Positions 1-9,682 of a DNA stretch of 64,000 nucleotides are shown piece after piece. Position numbers and translations under genes: made by a program. A model generated the notes under the pieces. The model searched no databases, was not told the origin of the DNA, and was given only the letters and a program-made list of their open reading frames with translations. Each line of letters begins with the position of its first letter. Position 1 is the stretch's first letter. The DNA is from Buchananella hordeovulneris. Its GTDB lineage: Bacteria; Actinomycetota; Actinomycetes; Actinomycetales; Actinomycetaceae. The stretch is taken from positions 62,001-126,000 of the forward strand of contig NZ_MQVS01000003.1 in NCBI RefSeq assembly GCF_001907235.1, given 5' to 3'.

Positions 1-178
1 CACGGGTGGGGAGAAACGCATCTCCAACTTCTTGCTGTGGCAGTCGGCCTACGCCGAGCTGGTCTTCACCGACGAGGCCTGGCCGGAGGTGGATCGGCGC
101 CACCTGTGGCGAGCGGTTGAGCGTTACGCCCGCCGCGACCGCCGCTTCGGAGGGGCCTTGGACCGGGTCAGCCAATAG
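1..178 (+). CDS. uppS: Isoprenyl (undecaprenyl) diphosphate synthase, C-terminal fragment
   Basis: Only the last 58 codons are in the window; the gene starts to the left. The translated end has the family's C-terminal signature: a [19 protein letters not shown] stretch, then FTDEAWPE and [10 protein letters not shown]. These residues belong to the cis-prenyltransferase fold that condenses isopentenyl diphosphate units into the lipid carrier for cell-wall synthesis. The downstream zur and znu genes fit the uppS-zur-znu-glyS neighbourhood known from Streptomyces and mycobacteria. It converges with the DedA-like gene across a 26-bp gap. Confidence 0.93.
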   Translation, partial: TGGEKRISNFLLWQSAYAELVFTDEAWPEVDRRHLWRAVERYARRDRRFGGALDRVSQ

Positions 179-204
179 CGACATCGGGCGGGCCGAGCAG
201 CAGG

Positions 205-723
205 CTAGGGCAGCTTACGCGCCTGCGCAGCGCGGGCGCGGGCGCGGCGCCGGGACCAAACCACGGTCGCCACCGCCACCGCCACACCCCCGGCCAGGGC
301 CGCGATGCCCCACCAGGATCCGGCGGCGGCCGCCAGGGCCGCCTGCCAAGCGGCTAACCCGATGGTGGCGTAGATGACGGCCCACGCTGGGCACCCCGGG
401 AGCATCGCCAGGGTGTAGCGCAGCCACGGCATGCGCAGCACCCCCGCCCCCGCGTTCACCACCGTCTGGAAGCCGACGGTGAGAAACGACAGCGGGATGA
501 CCACCCATCCCACCCGCTCGATGGCGGTCACCCCGCGGGCCTGATTGGCCTGCACCCAGTCGTAGGCCCGCCTTCGCCAACCCGCCGCGGGTAGGCGGGC
601 CGCCAGGGCGGCACCACTGACCCACCGGGCCACCCAGTAGGTGCCCTGGGCGCGGCAAAACACCACGCCGGTCAGGAAAGCCACCAGCAGCGGGAAGGGG
701 CCATTGGCGATGAAGCTGGGCAT
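205..723 (-). CDS. DedA/VTT-like small membrane protein
   Basis: A 172-residue protein with several hydrophobic stretches (residues about 5-20, 60-80, 95-120 and 130-150), ending in an Arg-rich basic tail. The segment around GWVVIPLSFLTVGFQTVVNAGAG resembles the core of the DedA/SNARE-associated (VTT) family, which includes lipid scramblases or flippases and other integral membrane proteins. The ATG overlaps the TAA stop of zur in the form TAATG, so it is probably translationally coupled and transcribed as the last gene of the zinc operon. No substrate can be read from the sequence. The family call is by resemblance and is less sure than the gene itself. Confidence 0.7.
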   Translation of the reverse strand: MPSFIANGPFPLLVAFLTGVVFCRAQGTYWVARWVSGAALAARLPAAGWRRRAYDWVQANQARGVTAIERVGWVVIPLSFLTVGFQTVVNAGAGVLRMPWLRYTLAMLPGCPAWAVIYATIGLAAWQAALAAAAGSWWGIAALAGGVAVAVATVVWSRRRARARAAQARKLP

Positions 724-1142
724 TAGGAGTCGGCCGCTTCTTCGGCGTCGGCGGCGGCCCGGGCGTAGCAGGCATTGCAGGTGCCCAGCAGCTCCAAGGT
801 GTGGGAGACGTTGACGAAGCCGTGCTCGCGACCGACCGCGTCCAGCCACTGCTCGATCGGGTTGCCCGCCAGTTCGACGGTGTGCCCGCACAGGCGGCAC
901 ACCAGGTGATGGTGGTGCGACTCCAGGGTGCACAACCGGTACAGGGCCTCACCGTCCTCGGCGCGCAGCACGTCCACGGCGCCCTCCGCCGCCAGCTTAT
1001 TGATGGTGCGGTAGACGGTGGCGAGGCCGGTGGACGAACCGGCCGCCCGCAGCGCCTCGTGCAACTGCTGGGCGGAGCGGAAATCCGCCGAGGCCTCCAA
1101 CAATTCGACGATTTCGGTGCGTTGGCGGGTCATACGTGCCAC
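723..1142 (-). CDS. zur: Zinc uptake regulator, Fur family
   Basis: A 139-residue Fur-family repressor. An N-terminal winged helix (about residues 5-75, with TGLATVYRTINKLAAEG) is followed by a metal-binding dimerisation domain with the HHHH cluster, CRLCG and CNACY pairs (structural zinc) and further His residues. Its position in the znu operon supports Zur over Fur or PerR. The GTG start is chosen because AGGAGG lies four bases upstream. It probably binds the palindrome at 3860-3874 over the znuA promoter and so controls its own operon when zinc is sufficient. The stop codon overlaps the start of the DedA-like gene. Confidence 0.92.
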   Translation of the reverse strand: MARMTRQRTEIVELLEASADFRSAQQLHEALRAAGSSTGLATVYRTINKLAAEGAVDVLRAEDGEALYRLCTLESHHHHLVCRLCGHTVELAGNPIEQWLDAVGREHGFVNVSHTLELLGTCNACYARAAADAEEAADS

Positions 1143-1153
1143 GGCGCCTCCTG

Positions 1154-2080
1154 TCAGTCTCCTTGGTGGGGGGAGATTTTCTCGCGACGGTCGGGTGAGG
1201 TTTCCAGCCCGCCGGGAATAATGCCGCCAGCGCGGCGGCGACGGCGCGCCGCCACCAGGGGAGCGAGCGCCGCGGTGATGGCGTAGAGAGCCACAGCGAG
1301 CACGACGATGGTAGCACCGGGCGAATAGTTCTTAACCGAGGTGATAAACAGGCCGCTGACGGTCACCAGCACCCCGATCGCCATGGCCAGGCCCATCGCG
1401 GAGCGAAACGAGCGGGCCACCAACTGGGCGATCGCCACGGGGACGATCATGAGGGCCGAAACCAGCAAGACCCCCACCACCCGCATGGCGACAGACACAG
1501 TGAGGGCCGAGACGACGGCCAAGAGTATGTTGAGCAGCGGCACGTTCAGCCCGGCTGCGCGGGCGTATTCCTCGTCGTGGGCGACCGTGAAAAGCTGGCC
1601 GCGCAGCCCCAACCCCACGCAGACGATGATGGCCGCCAGCGCCGCCGTCAGCCACACGTCGGTGCGTGAGACGGTGGCGATGGAACCAAACAGGTAACCC
1701 GTCAGATTGCCGGTGGTGCCCCCGGCGATGCCGATCAGCAACACGCCGCCGGCGATACCGCCGTAGAACAGCAGGGCCAGCGCGACATCGGCGGAGGTGC
1801 GGCCACGTGAGCGCACCCACTCGATGGTCAGCGCCCCGGCCACCGAGGCCAAGATAGCGCCGGGCACCGCGAGCGCGTCCTTCTCGGCCAGGTCGGCGCT
1901 GACGCCTGCCAACCAGCCGAGTGCCACGCCGGTGAGGGCGATGTGGCCAATGCCGTCCCCGAGGAGGGCGAGGCGCCGTTGCACCAGGTAGGTGCCGACG
2001 ACGGGGGCACTTAGGCCCACGAGTATGGCGACGAGCAGGCCGCGCTGGAAGAGGGCGGAACCGAGCAGATCTAGAAACAC
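1154..2080 (-). CDS. znuB: Zinc ABC transporter permease
   Basis: A 308-residue polytopic membrane protein of the ABC-3 (ZnuB/TroB) family with about eight hydrophobic segments. It shows the family features LLGDGIGHIALTGVALG and GVLLVSALMIVPVAIAQL. With ZnuC and ZnuA it imports zinc. The GTG at 2080 is preferred because AGGAGG sits five bases before it; a longer reading from 2191 would run deep into znuC and has no ribosome site. The start overlaps the end of znuC by 10 bp, so the genes are translationally coupled. The C-terminal tail is basic. Confidence 0.92.
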   Translation of the reverse strand: MFLDLLGSALFQRGLLVAILVGLSAPVVGTYLVQRRLALLGDGIGHIALTGVALGWLAGVSADLAEKDALAVPGAILASVAGALTIEWVRSRGRTSADVALALLFYGGIAGGVLLIGIAGGTTGNLTGYLFGSIATVSRTDVWLTAALAAIIVCVGLGLRGQLFTVAHDEEYARAAGLNVPLLNILLAVVSALTVSVAMRVVGVLLVSALMIVPVAIAQLVARSFRSAMGLAMAIGVLVTVSGLFITSVKNYSPGATIVVLAVALYAITAALAPLVAARRRRRAGGIIPGGLETSPDRREKISPHQGD

Positions 2081-2814
2081 GCATCCTCCTGGAGGCGGGG
2101 CAGCATTTCGACGCTGTGGATGTGTCCGCCCGCCAGGCGCACCGCCTGATCGATGAGCGGGCCGAGTTCTCCAGGTTCGTGCAGCACGCACAGGATCGCG
2201 GTGCCCCGCTGCCGCAGCCGGGTCAGGGTGGCCGCCAGGTTCTCGCGCGAGTGGGCGTCCATGCCGGTCAGGGGTTCGTCGAGCACCAGGAGCTGGGGCT
2301 GGCGCACCAGGGCGCGGGCCACCAGCACCCGCTGGGCTTGTCCGCCGGAGAAGATCGAGACGGGCTCGTGGGCCCGGTGGGCGAGGGCCACCTCGGTGAG
2401 GGCCGCCATGACCCGCTGGCGCTTTTCGGCCCGGCCAAGGCGGGCGAAAAGCGAGCGGGTGCGCAGCCCGCTGGCCACCACCTCGAAGGCGGTGGCGGGC
2501 AGGGCCGAGGGGGCAGTCTGGCGCTGGGGCACGTAACCGACCCGGTCCAGCGGGGAGCGGTTGGCGGCCAGGTCGGAACCGAAGAGTTCGACCCGGCCTT
2601 CCTGACAGGGCAGGATGCCGACGCAGGCCCGCGCCAGGGTGGACTTGCCTGAACCGTTGGCGCCCAGTAGGGCGACGAACTGGCCGGCCGCGACGGACAG
2701 GTCGATGCTGTGGAGGATGACGTTGCCCTCCAGGGCGACCGACACCCGGTGGGCAGCCAGGACCGCGGCCCGCCCTGCCTGCGGGGCGGGCGCGGAGAGG
2801 GAAGCGGCGGGCAT
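2071..2814 (-). CDS. znuC: Zinc ABC transporter ATP-binding protein
   Basis: A 247-residue ABC ATPase. Walker A is GANGSGKST, the signature is FSGGQAQR, Walker B is LLVLDEP, and the switch His is in VLHEP. It powers zinc import with ZnuB and ZnuA. The start codon overlaps the znuA stop as TAATG, and the gene end overlaps znuB, so the three transporter genes form a tightly coupled operon. Family and context both support zinc; manganese is the alternative metal, but the Zur box upstream makes it unlikely. Confidence 0.94.
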   Translation of the reverse strand: MPAASLSAPAPQAGRAAVLAAHRVSVALEGNVILHSIDLSVAAGQFVALLGANGSGKSTLARACVGILPCQEGRVELFGSDLAANRSPLDRVGYVPQRQTAPSALPATAFEVVASGLRTRSLFARLGRAEKRQRVMAALTEVALAHRAHEPVSIFSGGQAQRVLVARALVRQPQLLVLDEPLTGMDAHSRENLAATLTRLRQRGTAILCVLHEPGELGPLIDQAVRLAGGHIHSVEMLPRLQEDACF

Positions 2815-3860
2815 TACTGGCAGCCCAGTCCGTCCCGCAGGGATTGCAGATTGGCCTGCATAACTGTCAGGTAGTCCTGGGCCGGATCAACCTGGGCTTC
2901 GAGCGGGTCGAGCACTCCAAGCTTTACCTGCAGCTCGTCGGCCAGGGTCTGCATGGTCTTATTGGTGCCCGGCTCGGCGAAGATGGTCTTAATGCCCTGG
3001 TCCTTTACCTGCTTGGACACCTCCTGCAGGCGCGCCACCGAGGTCTCGGCCTCCGGGTCGATACCGGCCACCCCGATGATTTGCAGGTCATAGGCGCGGG
3101 CCAGGTAGCTAAACGCCTCGTGGGCGGTGACCAGAGACCGCGACGAGCAAGTCTTGAGCCCGTCGTGGAAAGACTTGTCCAGGGCCTGCAGCTGCTCCAT
3201 CAGCTGCTCGGCGTTGGCGTGGTACTGCTCGGCGTGGGCGGGGTCTGCCTCGGCCAGCACGTGCGATAACTCGTGGGCGGCCTCGGACATGATCGTTGGG
3301 TCGAGCCACACGTGGGGATCGAGGCCACCGTGGTCGTGGCCGTGGCCGTGGTCGTGGTTGTGGCCCTCGTGGTCGTGGTTGTGGCCCTCGTGGTCATGGT
3401 CGTGCCCCGTCTCGGTGGGGCGCGGGGTGGCGGTGGCGGCGTGCTCGTGGCCTTCGTCGCCCCCGTGGTCGTGGCCGTCGTCGGCCTGCAGGTTCGCCAC
3501 GCTGGCAACATCCAGAACGTGGGCGGGCTTGACCTCCGCCACCGCGGTGTCCACGGACGGCTGGAAGCCCTTGATGTAGACGACGGCGTCGGCCTGCTCC
3601 AGGCCCGCGACGTCTGCCGGGGCGAGCTCTAGGTCGTGGGCCTCGGCCCCGGCCGGGGTGAGGGAGGTGACGGTCACTTGCTCCCCGCCGACCTGCTCGG
3701 CGAGGTAGACCAACGGGTAGAAGGAGGCGACTACCGTCAATTTGCCGTCTGCCCCCGCGGCGGGCGGGTTGGAGCTGGGCGCGGCGGGATCGGTGGTGGA
3801 GGAGCAGGCGGCGAGCGTCAACAGGGCCGCCCCGATGGTGGCAATGATCTTCCGTTTCAT
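2814..3860 (-). CDS. znuA: Zinc-binding lipoprotein of ABC transporter
   Basis: A 348-residue cluster A-I substrate-binding protein. The signal peptide ends in the lipobox LAAC with Cys19 as lipid anchor. A long His/Asp/Glu/Gly-rich loop (about residues 130-185, with repeated HDHEGHN and HGHGHDH units) is the mark of zinc-specific ZnuA proteins. It is followed by the DPHVWLDP motif and C-terminal FAEPGTN. The ATG at 3860 is chosen over an in-frame ATG at 3896 because the mature lipoprotein signal begins there and because a promoter places transcription start on this codon. No ribosome site is visible, so the mRNA is probably leaderless. Confidence 0.94.
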   Translation of the reverse strand: MKRKIIATIGAALLTLAACSSTTDPAAPSSNPPAAGADGKLTVVASFYPLVYLAEQVGGEQVTVTSLTPAGAEAHDLELAPADVAGLEQADAVVYIKGFQPSVDTAVAEVKPAHVLDVASVANLQADDGHDHGGDEGHEHAATATPRPTETGHDHDHEGHNHDHEGHNHDHGHGHDHGGLDPHVWLDPTIMSEAAHELSHVLAEADPAHAEQYHANAEQLMEQLQALDKSFHDGLKTCSSRSLVTAHEAFSYLARAYDLQIIGVAGIDPEAETSVARLQEVSKQVKDQGIKTIFAEPGTNKTMQTLADELQVKLGVLDPLEAQVDPAQDYLTVMQANLQSLRDGLGCQ

Positions 3861-3896
3861 GAAAACGATTCTCAGCTGCGGGTTGGGTCGAGTCAA
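3860..3896 (-). promoter_or_regulatory. znu operon promoter with Zur box
   Basis: Read on the minus strand: -35 TTGACT (3891-3896), a 17-bp spacer, and -10 GAGAAT (3868-3873), which puts the transcription start on or next to the A of the znuA ATG. The 15-bp imperfect palindrome TGAAAACGATTCTCA (3860-3874) covers the -10 and touches the start codon. It closely resembles the known actinobacterial Zur box. Zinc-loaded Zur bound here would block polymerase. The sequence is seen directly; binding is inferred. Confidence 0.8.
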
Positions 3897-4017
3897 ACGT
3901 GTTCGCTAACAAAGACACGCACCCGGCCCGTGTCAGCCAGCAAACGCGCCGGGCGGGGCCCGGGCGGGCCGCGTTAGGCTTACCCCGGCATTGCTGGCCC
4001 GACCCCGAAGGAACGTC

Positions 4018-5442
4018 ATGTTCGCATCCCCTGCCGAAGCCTTAGCGTTCATCGAGGCGCAGGACATCCAATTCATCGATGTGCGCTTTTGCGATCTGCC
4101 GGGGGTGCAGCAGCATTTCACCATCCCGGTGGCGGAGTTTCGGGACTCTGCCCTAAACGACGGCCTCATGTTTGATGGCTCGTCAGTGCGGGGCTTCACC
4201 GCGATCCACGAGTCGGACATGAAATTGGTCGCCGACGTCTCCACCGCCTTCGTGGACCCCTTCCGCCTGGCCAAAACCCTGGTGATTAACTTCTCCATCG
4301 TTGATCCGTTTACGGACGCGCCGTTCTCCCGCGACCCGCGGCAGGTCGCAGTCAAAGCGGAGGCCTACCTGCGGTCCACCGGCATCGCGGACACCTGCTA
4401 TGTGGGGGCCGAGGCCGAGTTCTACGTCTTCGACTCGGTGCGCTACGCCACCGCCCCGCAGGCGTCGTTCTACGAACTGGACTCGGATTCGGGCTTCTGG
4501 AACACCGGCCGGGCGGAACCGGGAGGCAACCTCGGCTACAAGACCCCCCAGAAGGGGGGCTACTTCCCGGTCACGCCCGCCGACAAGTACGCCGACCTGC
4601 GCGATGTCATGAGCCAGACCATGCAGGAGGTGGGATTGGTGGTCGAGCGGGCCCACCACGAGGTGGGGTCCGGCGGCCAGCAGGAGATTAACTACCGGTT
4701 TGCTTCCCTGCTGGCAGCCGCCGACGACATGCTGAAGTTCAAGTACGTCATCAAGAACGAGGCCGAGCGCTTCGGCAAGTCCGCCACGTTCATGCCCAAG
4801 CCCCTGTTCGGGGACAACGGCTCGGGCATGCACTGCCACTTCTCCCTGTGGAAGGACGGAACCCCCCTGTTCTTCGACGAGCGGGGCTACGGTTCGCTGT
4901 CTGATACCGCCCGCTACTTCATCGGCGGATTGCTGGAGCACGCCCCGGCGTTGCTGGCCTTCACCAACCCGTCGGTCAACTCCTACCGGCGGCTGGTGCC
5001 CGGCTTCGAGGCCCCCATCAACCTGGTGTACTCGGCTCGCAACCGCTCAGCCTGCATCCGCATCCCCGTCACCGGCACCTCCCCCAAGGCCAAGCGCGTG
5101 GAGTACCGGGTGCCGGACCCGTCGGCCAACCCGTACCTGGCGTTCTCGGCCTGCCTCATGGCCGGTCTCGACGGGATCCGCAACCGGATCGAGCCGCGCG
5201 AACCAATCGACAAGGACCTCTACGAGCTGCCGCCGGAGGACTACCGCGACATCGCTAAGCTGCCCCACAGCCTAGAAGCGGCGCTGGCGGCCCTGGAGGA
5301 CGACAACGACTTCCTCACCGAGGGCGACGTCTTCACCACCGACCTCATCGACACGTGGCTGAAGTACAAGCACGACGCCGAGATCGCTCCGCTGCGGCAG
5401 TTCCCGCACCCGTACGAGTACGAGCTGTATTACGGCCTGTAA
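4018..5442 (+). CDS. glnA: Glutamine synthetase, type I
   Basis: A 474-residue enzyme that makes glutamine from glutamate, ammonia and ATP. It has the N-terminal beta-grasp domain ([13 protein letters not shown]) and catalytic motifs [32 protein letters not shown], and [10 protein letters not shown] with [14 protein letters not shown]. Tyr402 in DLYELPPED matches the adenylylation site of GSI-beta enzymes, so adenylyltransferase control is likely. ATG 4018 has GAAGGA upstream; the upstream in-frame TTG at 3991 lacks support. It is divergent from znuA with 157 bp between the two starts. Confidence 0.97.
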   Translation: MFASPAEALAFIEAQDIQFIDVRFCDLPGVQQHFTIPVAEFRDSALNDGLMFDGSSVRGFTAIHESDMKLVADVSTAFVDPFRLAKTLVINFSIVDPFTDAPFSRDPRQVAVKAEAYLRSTGIADTCYVGAEAEFYVFDSVRYATAPQASFYELDSDSGFWNTGRAEPGGNLGYKTPQKGGYFPVTPADKYADLRDVMSQTMQEVGLVVERAHHEVGSGGQQEINYRFASLLAAADDMLKFKYVIKNEAERFGKSATFMPKPLFGDNGSGMHCHFSLWKDGTPLFFDERGYGSLSDTARYFIGGLLEHAPALLAFTNPSVNSYRRLVPGFEAPINLVYSARNRSACIRIPVTGTSPKAKRVEYRVPDPSANPYLAFSACLMAGLDGIRNRIEPREPIDKDLYELPPEDYRDIAKLPHSLEAALAALEDDNDFLTEGDVFTTDLIDTWLKYKHDAEIAPLRQFPHPYEYELYYGL

Positions 5443-5588
5443 CGCCGGGCCGTCGGGGGTACCGGCGGGCAGCGACGTTAGGCCGCTCACCTTGCCGCAA
5501 CTAGGCCAGTTTTGCGCCGAAGCCCGGGGTAAGGTTGCGCCTTAGTGGCGCGCCACCCAGGTGTGCCGACGCACAAGGAGTGGTATTC

Positions 5589-6971
<1,383 letters not shown>

Positions 6972-6985
6972 CCCGGTCAGGCAGC

Positions 6986-7021
6986 ACCGGGGCACGCGAC
7001 CTGTTGGTCGCGTGCCCCGGT
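6986..7021 (+). terminator. Hairpin terminator after glyS
   Basis: A perfect 16-bp inverted repeat with a TGTT loop begins 14 bases after the glyS stop. There is no T-run, as is common for actinobacterial terminators. Confidence 0.75.
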
Positions 7022-7091
7022 TGCTAGGGGTGGGAGCGGTGTGAGGTAGCTCCGGTGGCCTGCCGCGGTCCGGGTGTGGCAGGATGCGCCG

Positions 7092-8300
7092 GTGACTTTG
7101 CAGATCGGCCCCTTGCAGTTAGGTGTCCCGTTGGTGTTGGCCCCGATGGCGGGCGTGACCAACATGGCGTTTCGACGCCTGTGCCGCGAGCAGGCCCTGA
7201 GCGCTCTGCCGCCGGGGGGCCCGCTGCCCGCCCCCGGGGGTGGCACGACGGCGCCGGCCGGTTTGTTCGTCACCGAGATGGTTACCTCGCGGGCGCTGGT
7301 GGAACGCCACCCGGGCTCGCTGCGCATGACGGAGTCGGATCCCACCGAATTCGTGCGCTCGGTGCAGCTGTACGGGGTCGATCCGGCCACCATCGCGCGG
7401 GCGATCGACTTTCTGGTGCGGGAGGACCGCGCCGATCACATCGATTTGAACTTTGGCTGCCCGGTGCCGAAGGTCACGCGCAAGGGTGGAGGCAGCGCCC
7501 TGCCGTGGAAGCGCGATCTGTTTGCCGCGATCGTCACGCAGGCGGTGGCGGCGGCCGAGGCGGCCTCGCGTGGCCGCAGCCACCAGGTGCCGGTGACGGT
7601 CAAGATGCGCATGGGCATCGACGATACGCACCTGACCTACGTGGAGGCCGCCCAGACTGCGGAGCGGGCCGGGGTGGCGGCCGTCGCCCTGCACGCCCGC
7701 ACTACCGAGCAGTACTACTCGGGAGCCGCCCGGTGGGAGCATGTGGCCCGGCTGGTGGAAGCGGTAAACATCCCGGTGCTGGGCAACGGAGACATTTTCG
7801 CGGGTGACGATGCCGCCCGCCTGCTGGCCGAATCCGGGTGCGCCGGGGTGGTAGTAGGGCGGGGCTGCCAGGGGCGCCCGTGGCTCTTTGCCGACCTGGT
7901 ATACGCCTTGACGGGCAGCGAGCAACGCATGCGCCCGCACCTGCGGGACGTGGCGGCGATGATCGTGCGGCACGCCGAGCTGCTGATCCCAGAGTTCCGG
8001 TCGGAAGAAAAGGCGATGCGGGAGATGCGCAAGCACATCGGCTGGTACTTGAAAGGCTTCGCGGTTGGGGGACCGCAGCGGCGTGACCTGCAACTGGTCT
8101 CCACGCTGGCGGAGCTGCGCCAGCGCCTAGCGGCACTCGAGCTGGACCAGGTTTTCCCGCCGGGGGCCGAGGGGCCGCGGGGGCGGGCGGGGACCGCCAA
8201 GACCCCGCACCTGCCGCACGGCTGGTTGGCCTCGCGGGAGCTGGCGGCGACGGACAGGCAACTGCTGCTGGGCGCCGAGGTAGATACCTCGGGCGGCTAG
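7092..8300 (+). CDS. dusB: tRNA-dihydrouridine synthase
   Basis: A 402-residue flavoenzyme that reduces uridine to dihydrouridine in tRNA D-loops. The TIM barrel starts with VPLVLAPMAGVTN and contains LNFGCPVPKVTRKGGGSAL with the catalytic Cys, then VTVKMRMG, LHARTTEQYYSG and VLGNGDIF with VVVGRGCQGRPW for FMN phosphate binding. GTG 7092 is preferred over GTG 7074 because the conserved N-terminus begins there. The motif CAGGAT six bases upstream can be read as a weak ribosome site or as a leaderless -10. A Pro/Gly-rich insert lies near residues 35-60. It converges with the LacI gene, leaving only 7 bp. Confidence 0.93.
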   Translation: MTLQIGPLQLGVPLVLAPMAGVTNMAFRRLCREQALSALPPGGPLPAPGGGTTAPAGLFVTEMVTSRALVERHPGSLRMTESDPTEFVRSVQLYGVDPATIARAIDFLVREDRADHIDLNFGCPVPKVTRKGGGSALPWKRDLFAAIVTQAVAAAEAASRGRSHQVPVTVKMRMGIDDTHLTYVEAAQTAERAGVAAVALHARTTEQYYSGAARWEHVARLVEAVNIPVLGNGDIFAGDDAARLLAESGCAGVVVGRGCQGRPWLFADLVYALTGSEQRMRPHLRDVAAMIVRHAELLIPEFRSEEKAMREMRKHIGWYLKGFAVGGPQRRDLQLVSTLAELRQRLAALELDQVFPPGAEGPRGRAGTAKTPHLPHGWLASRELAATDRQLLLGAEVDTSGG

Positions 8301-8307
8301 CGGACGG

Positions 8308-9333
8308 CTAGGCGGCCAGGGGTGGCGGGGCGGTCGAGCCACGGACCACCAGCTCCGTGGGCAGGACGAGGCGGCGAGTGCCGTCGGCCAGGCCGTGCTT
8401 GACCTGTTCCAGGATGAGGCCGACCATCGCGCTGCCGGCGGCATGGAAGTCTTGGCGCACGGTGGTCAAGGGTGGGGTGGTGAACTCGGCCAGCTCGATG
8501 CCGTCGAACCCTACTACTGACACATCGGCGGGGACGCGTTTGCCGTGCTCGGCCAGGGCCCGCATCACCCCGATCGCCACCTCGTCGTTGGCGCAAAATA
8601 CGGCGGTGACGGTGGGGTCGGCAGCCAGTTGGTGTCCGGCGGCGTAGCCGGCGTGGGCGCTCCAGTCGCCGTCGATGGGGGCGGGCGGGGTGATGCCGGC
8701 CGCCTGCAAGGTTTCGGCCCAGGCCGCCTCGCGTGCCAGGGCCGATTGGGAATCGCGGGGCCCGGTGACGTGATGGACGGTGCGGTGGCCGAGAGACAAC
8801 AGATGGGTGATCGCGGCGCGCACGCCCCCCACCTGGTCAGCTGAGGCGCTCGGGTGCAGCCCGACGAGGGTGGAGTCGGAGACCGCGATAGGCATGCCCG
8901 CGGGCAGCGCCAGGTGTTCGGGGGAGGCGGTACCGGCCTGCACGATGACTAACCCGTCGATGGCCTGGTGCGACAGGCGGGCTACGGCACCGGAGACGTC
9001 GTCGACCTCCGGGTGTTCCACCTGAATGGTGCATACCGAATACCCGGCGTTGGAGGCCGCCTCGATGACGCCCCCGGCGGTCAAGGTTTCCCCGGTGCGT
9101 TGGATCTGTTGGGTGAGCATGCCAATGAGGCGGAAATGGCCGGAGCGCAGGGCCCGGGCGGCCCGGTTGGGGGAGTATCCCAGCTCGGCCATGGCGCGCT
9201 GGACGCGGGCCCGGGTGGTGGGGGAGACGTGGCGGGAGGCGTTGGCTACGCGCGAGACCGTTTGGGCGGAAACGCCCGCCAGTTGCGCGACGTCGGCTAT
9301 CGACGGGGCGCTCAGGGCCCGAGGTTTGCTCAT
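8308..9333 (-). CDS. LacI-family repressor of the lactose-type operon
   Basis: A 341-residue regulator. The N-terminal helix-turn-helix (SIADVAQLAGVSAQTVSRVAN, residues about 11-31, then the hinge helix NRAARALRSG) is followed by a periplasmic-binding-protein-like sensor domain (FRLIGMLTQ to the C-terminus, with VFCANDEVAIGVMRAL and VVGFDGIELAEFTTPPLTTVRQ). It is divergent from the binding protein/permease/lacZ operon and most likely represses it through the palindrome at 9462-9480, released by a galactoside. The inducer is inferred from the neighbouring beta-galactosidase. Confidence 0.9.
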   Translation of the reverse strand: MSKPRALSAPSIADVAQLAGVSAQTVSRVANASRHVSPTTRARVQRAMAELGYSPNRAARALRSGHFRLIGMLTQQIQRTGETLTAGGVIEAASNAGYSVCTIQVEHPEVDDVSGAVARLSHQAIDGLVIVQAGTASPEHLALPAGMPIAVSDSTLVGLHPSASADQVGGVRAAITHLLSLGHRTVHHVTGPRDSQSALAREAAWAETLQAAGITPPAPIDGDWSAHAGYAAGHQLAADPTVTAVFCANDEVAIGVMRALAEHGKRVPADVSVVGFDGIELAEFTTPPLTTVRQDFHAAGSAMVGLILEQVKHGLADGTRRLVLPTELVVRGSTAPPPLAA

Positions 9334-9682
9334 GTCTCGAGGCTAGTCGGCGCGCGGGAGCCCTGCCACGCTGCCGCGCGCGGGAAGACGATTGCCAACG
9401 AGCAAGCGAAACGATCTGCGCGTAACCGGCACTAAATGAGAGGAACAGTAAGTGGGGCTTGGCAACGATGCCATCGTTGCAACTGTGGGCAGGGGGAGGT
9501 AGATCGTTATCTAACTGTGACGCCTGAAGTGACCCTCTGGAAGACCGCATTCACTACCTTGTTAACGTCACCATGTGGCCTGCATCACGACGGTGTGGCG
9601 CCCAACCGACGGGGAGTGACGCGAAGTGGCTGGGACGCCACTGGGCGGCACCGCCCCACCAACGCGATAAGGAGTCTCGAAG
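9334..9682. promoter_or_regulatory. Divergent control region between lacI-like gene and lac operon
   Basis: A 349-bp non-coding gap. It holds the perfect operator-like palindrome at 9462-9480, a possible -35 TTGCAA (9477-9482) overlapping it, a second short palindrome TAGAT-cgtt-ATCTA (9500-9513) that covers the expected -10 position, and an inverted repeat AGTGGC/GCCACT at 9625-9642 in the presumed leader. AAGGAG lies eight bases before the binding-protein ATG. No gene is visible. Confidence 0.6.
9462..9480. promoter_or_regulatory. LacI-type operator
   Basis: Perfect palindrome GCAACGATGcCATCGTTGC (9-1-9). Its size and symmetry suit a LacI-family dimer, and it lies between the regulator gene and the operon it would control. 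Confidence 0.75.

Noticed and set aside
2084-2084. ATG start for znuB four bases upstream of the GTG
   Set aside because: It is in a different frame; the GTG at 2080 gives the conserved permease and has AGGAGG.
3301-3420. Tandem repeat or phase-variable tract in znuA
   Set aside because: The repeated GTGGTCGTG pattern encodes the His-rich zinc loop typical of ZnuA, so it is explained by function.
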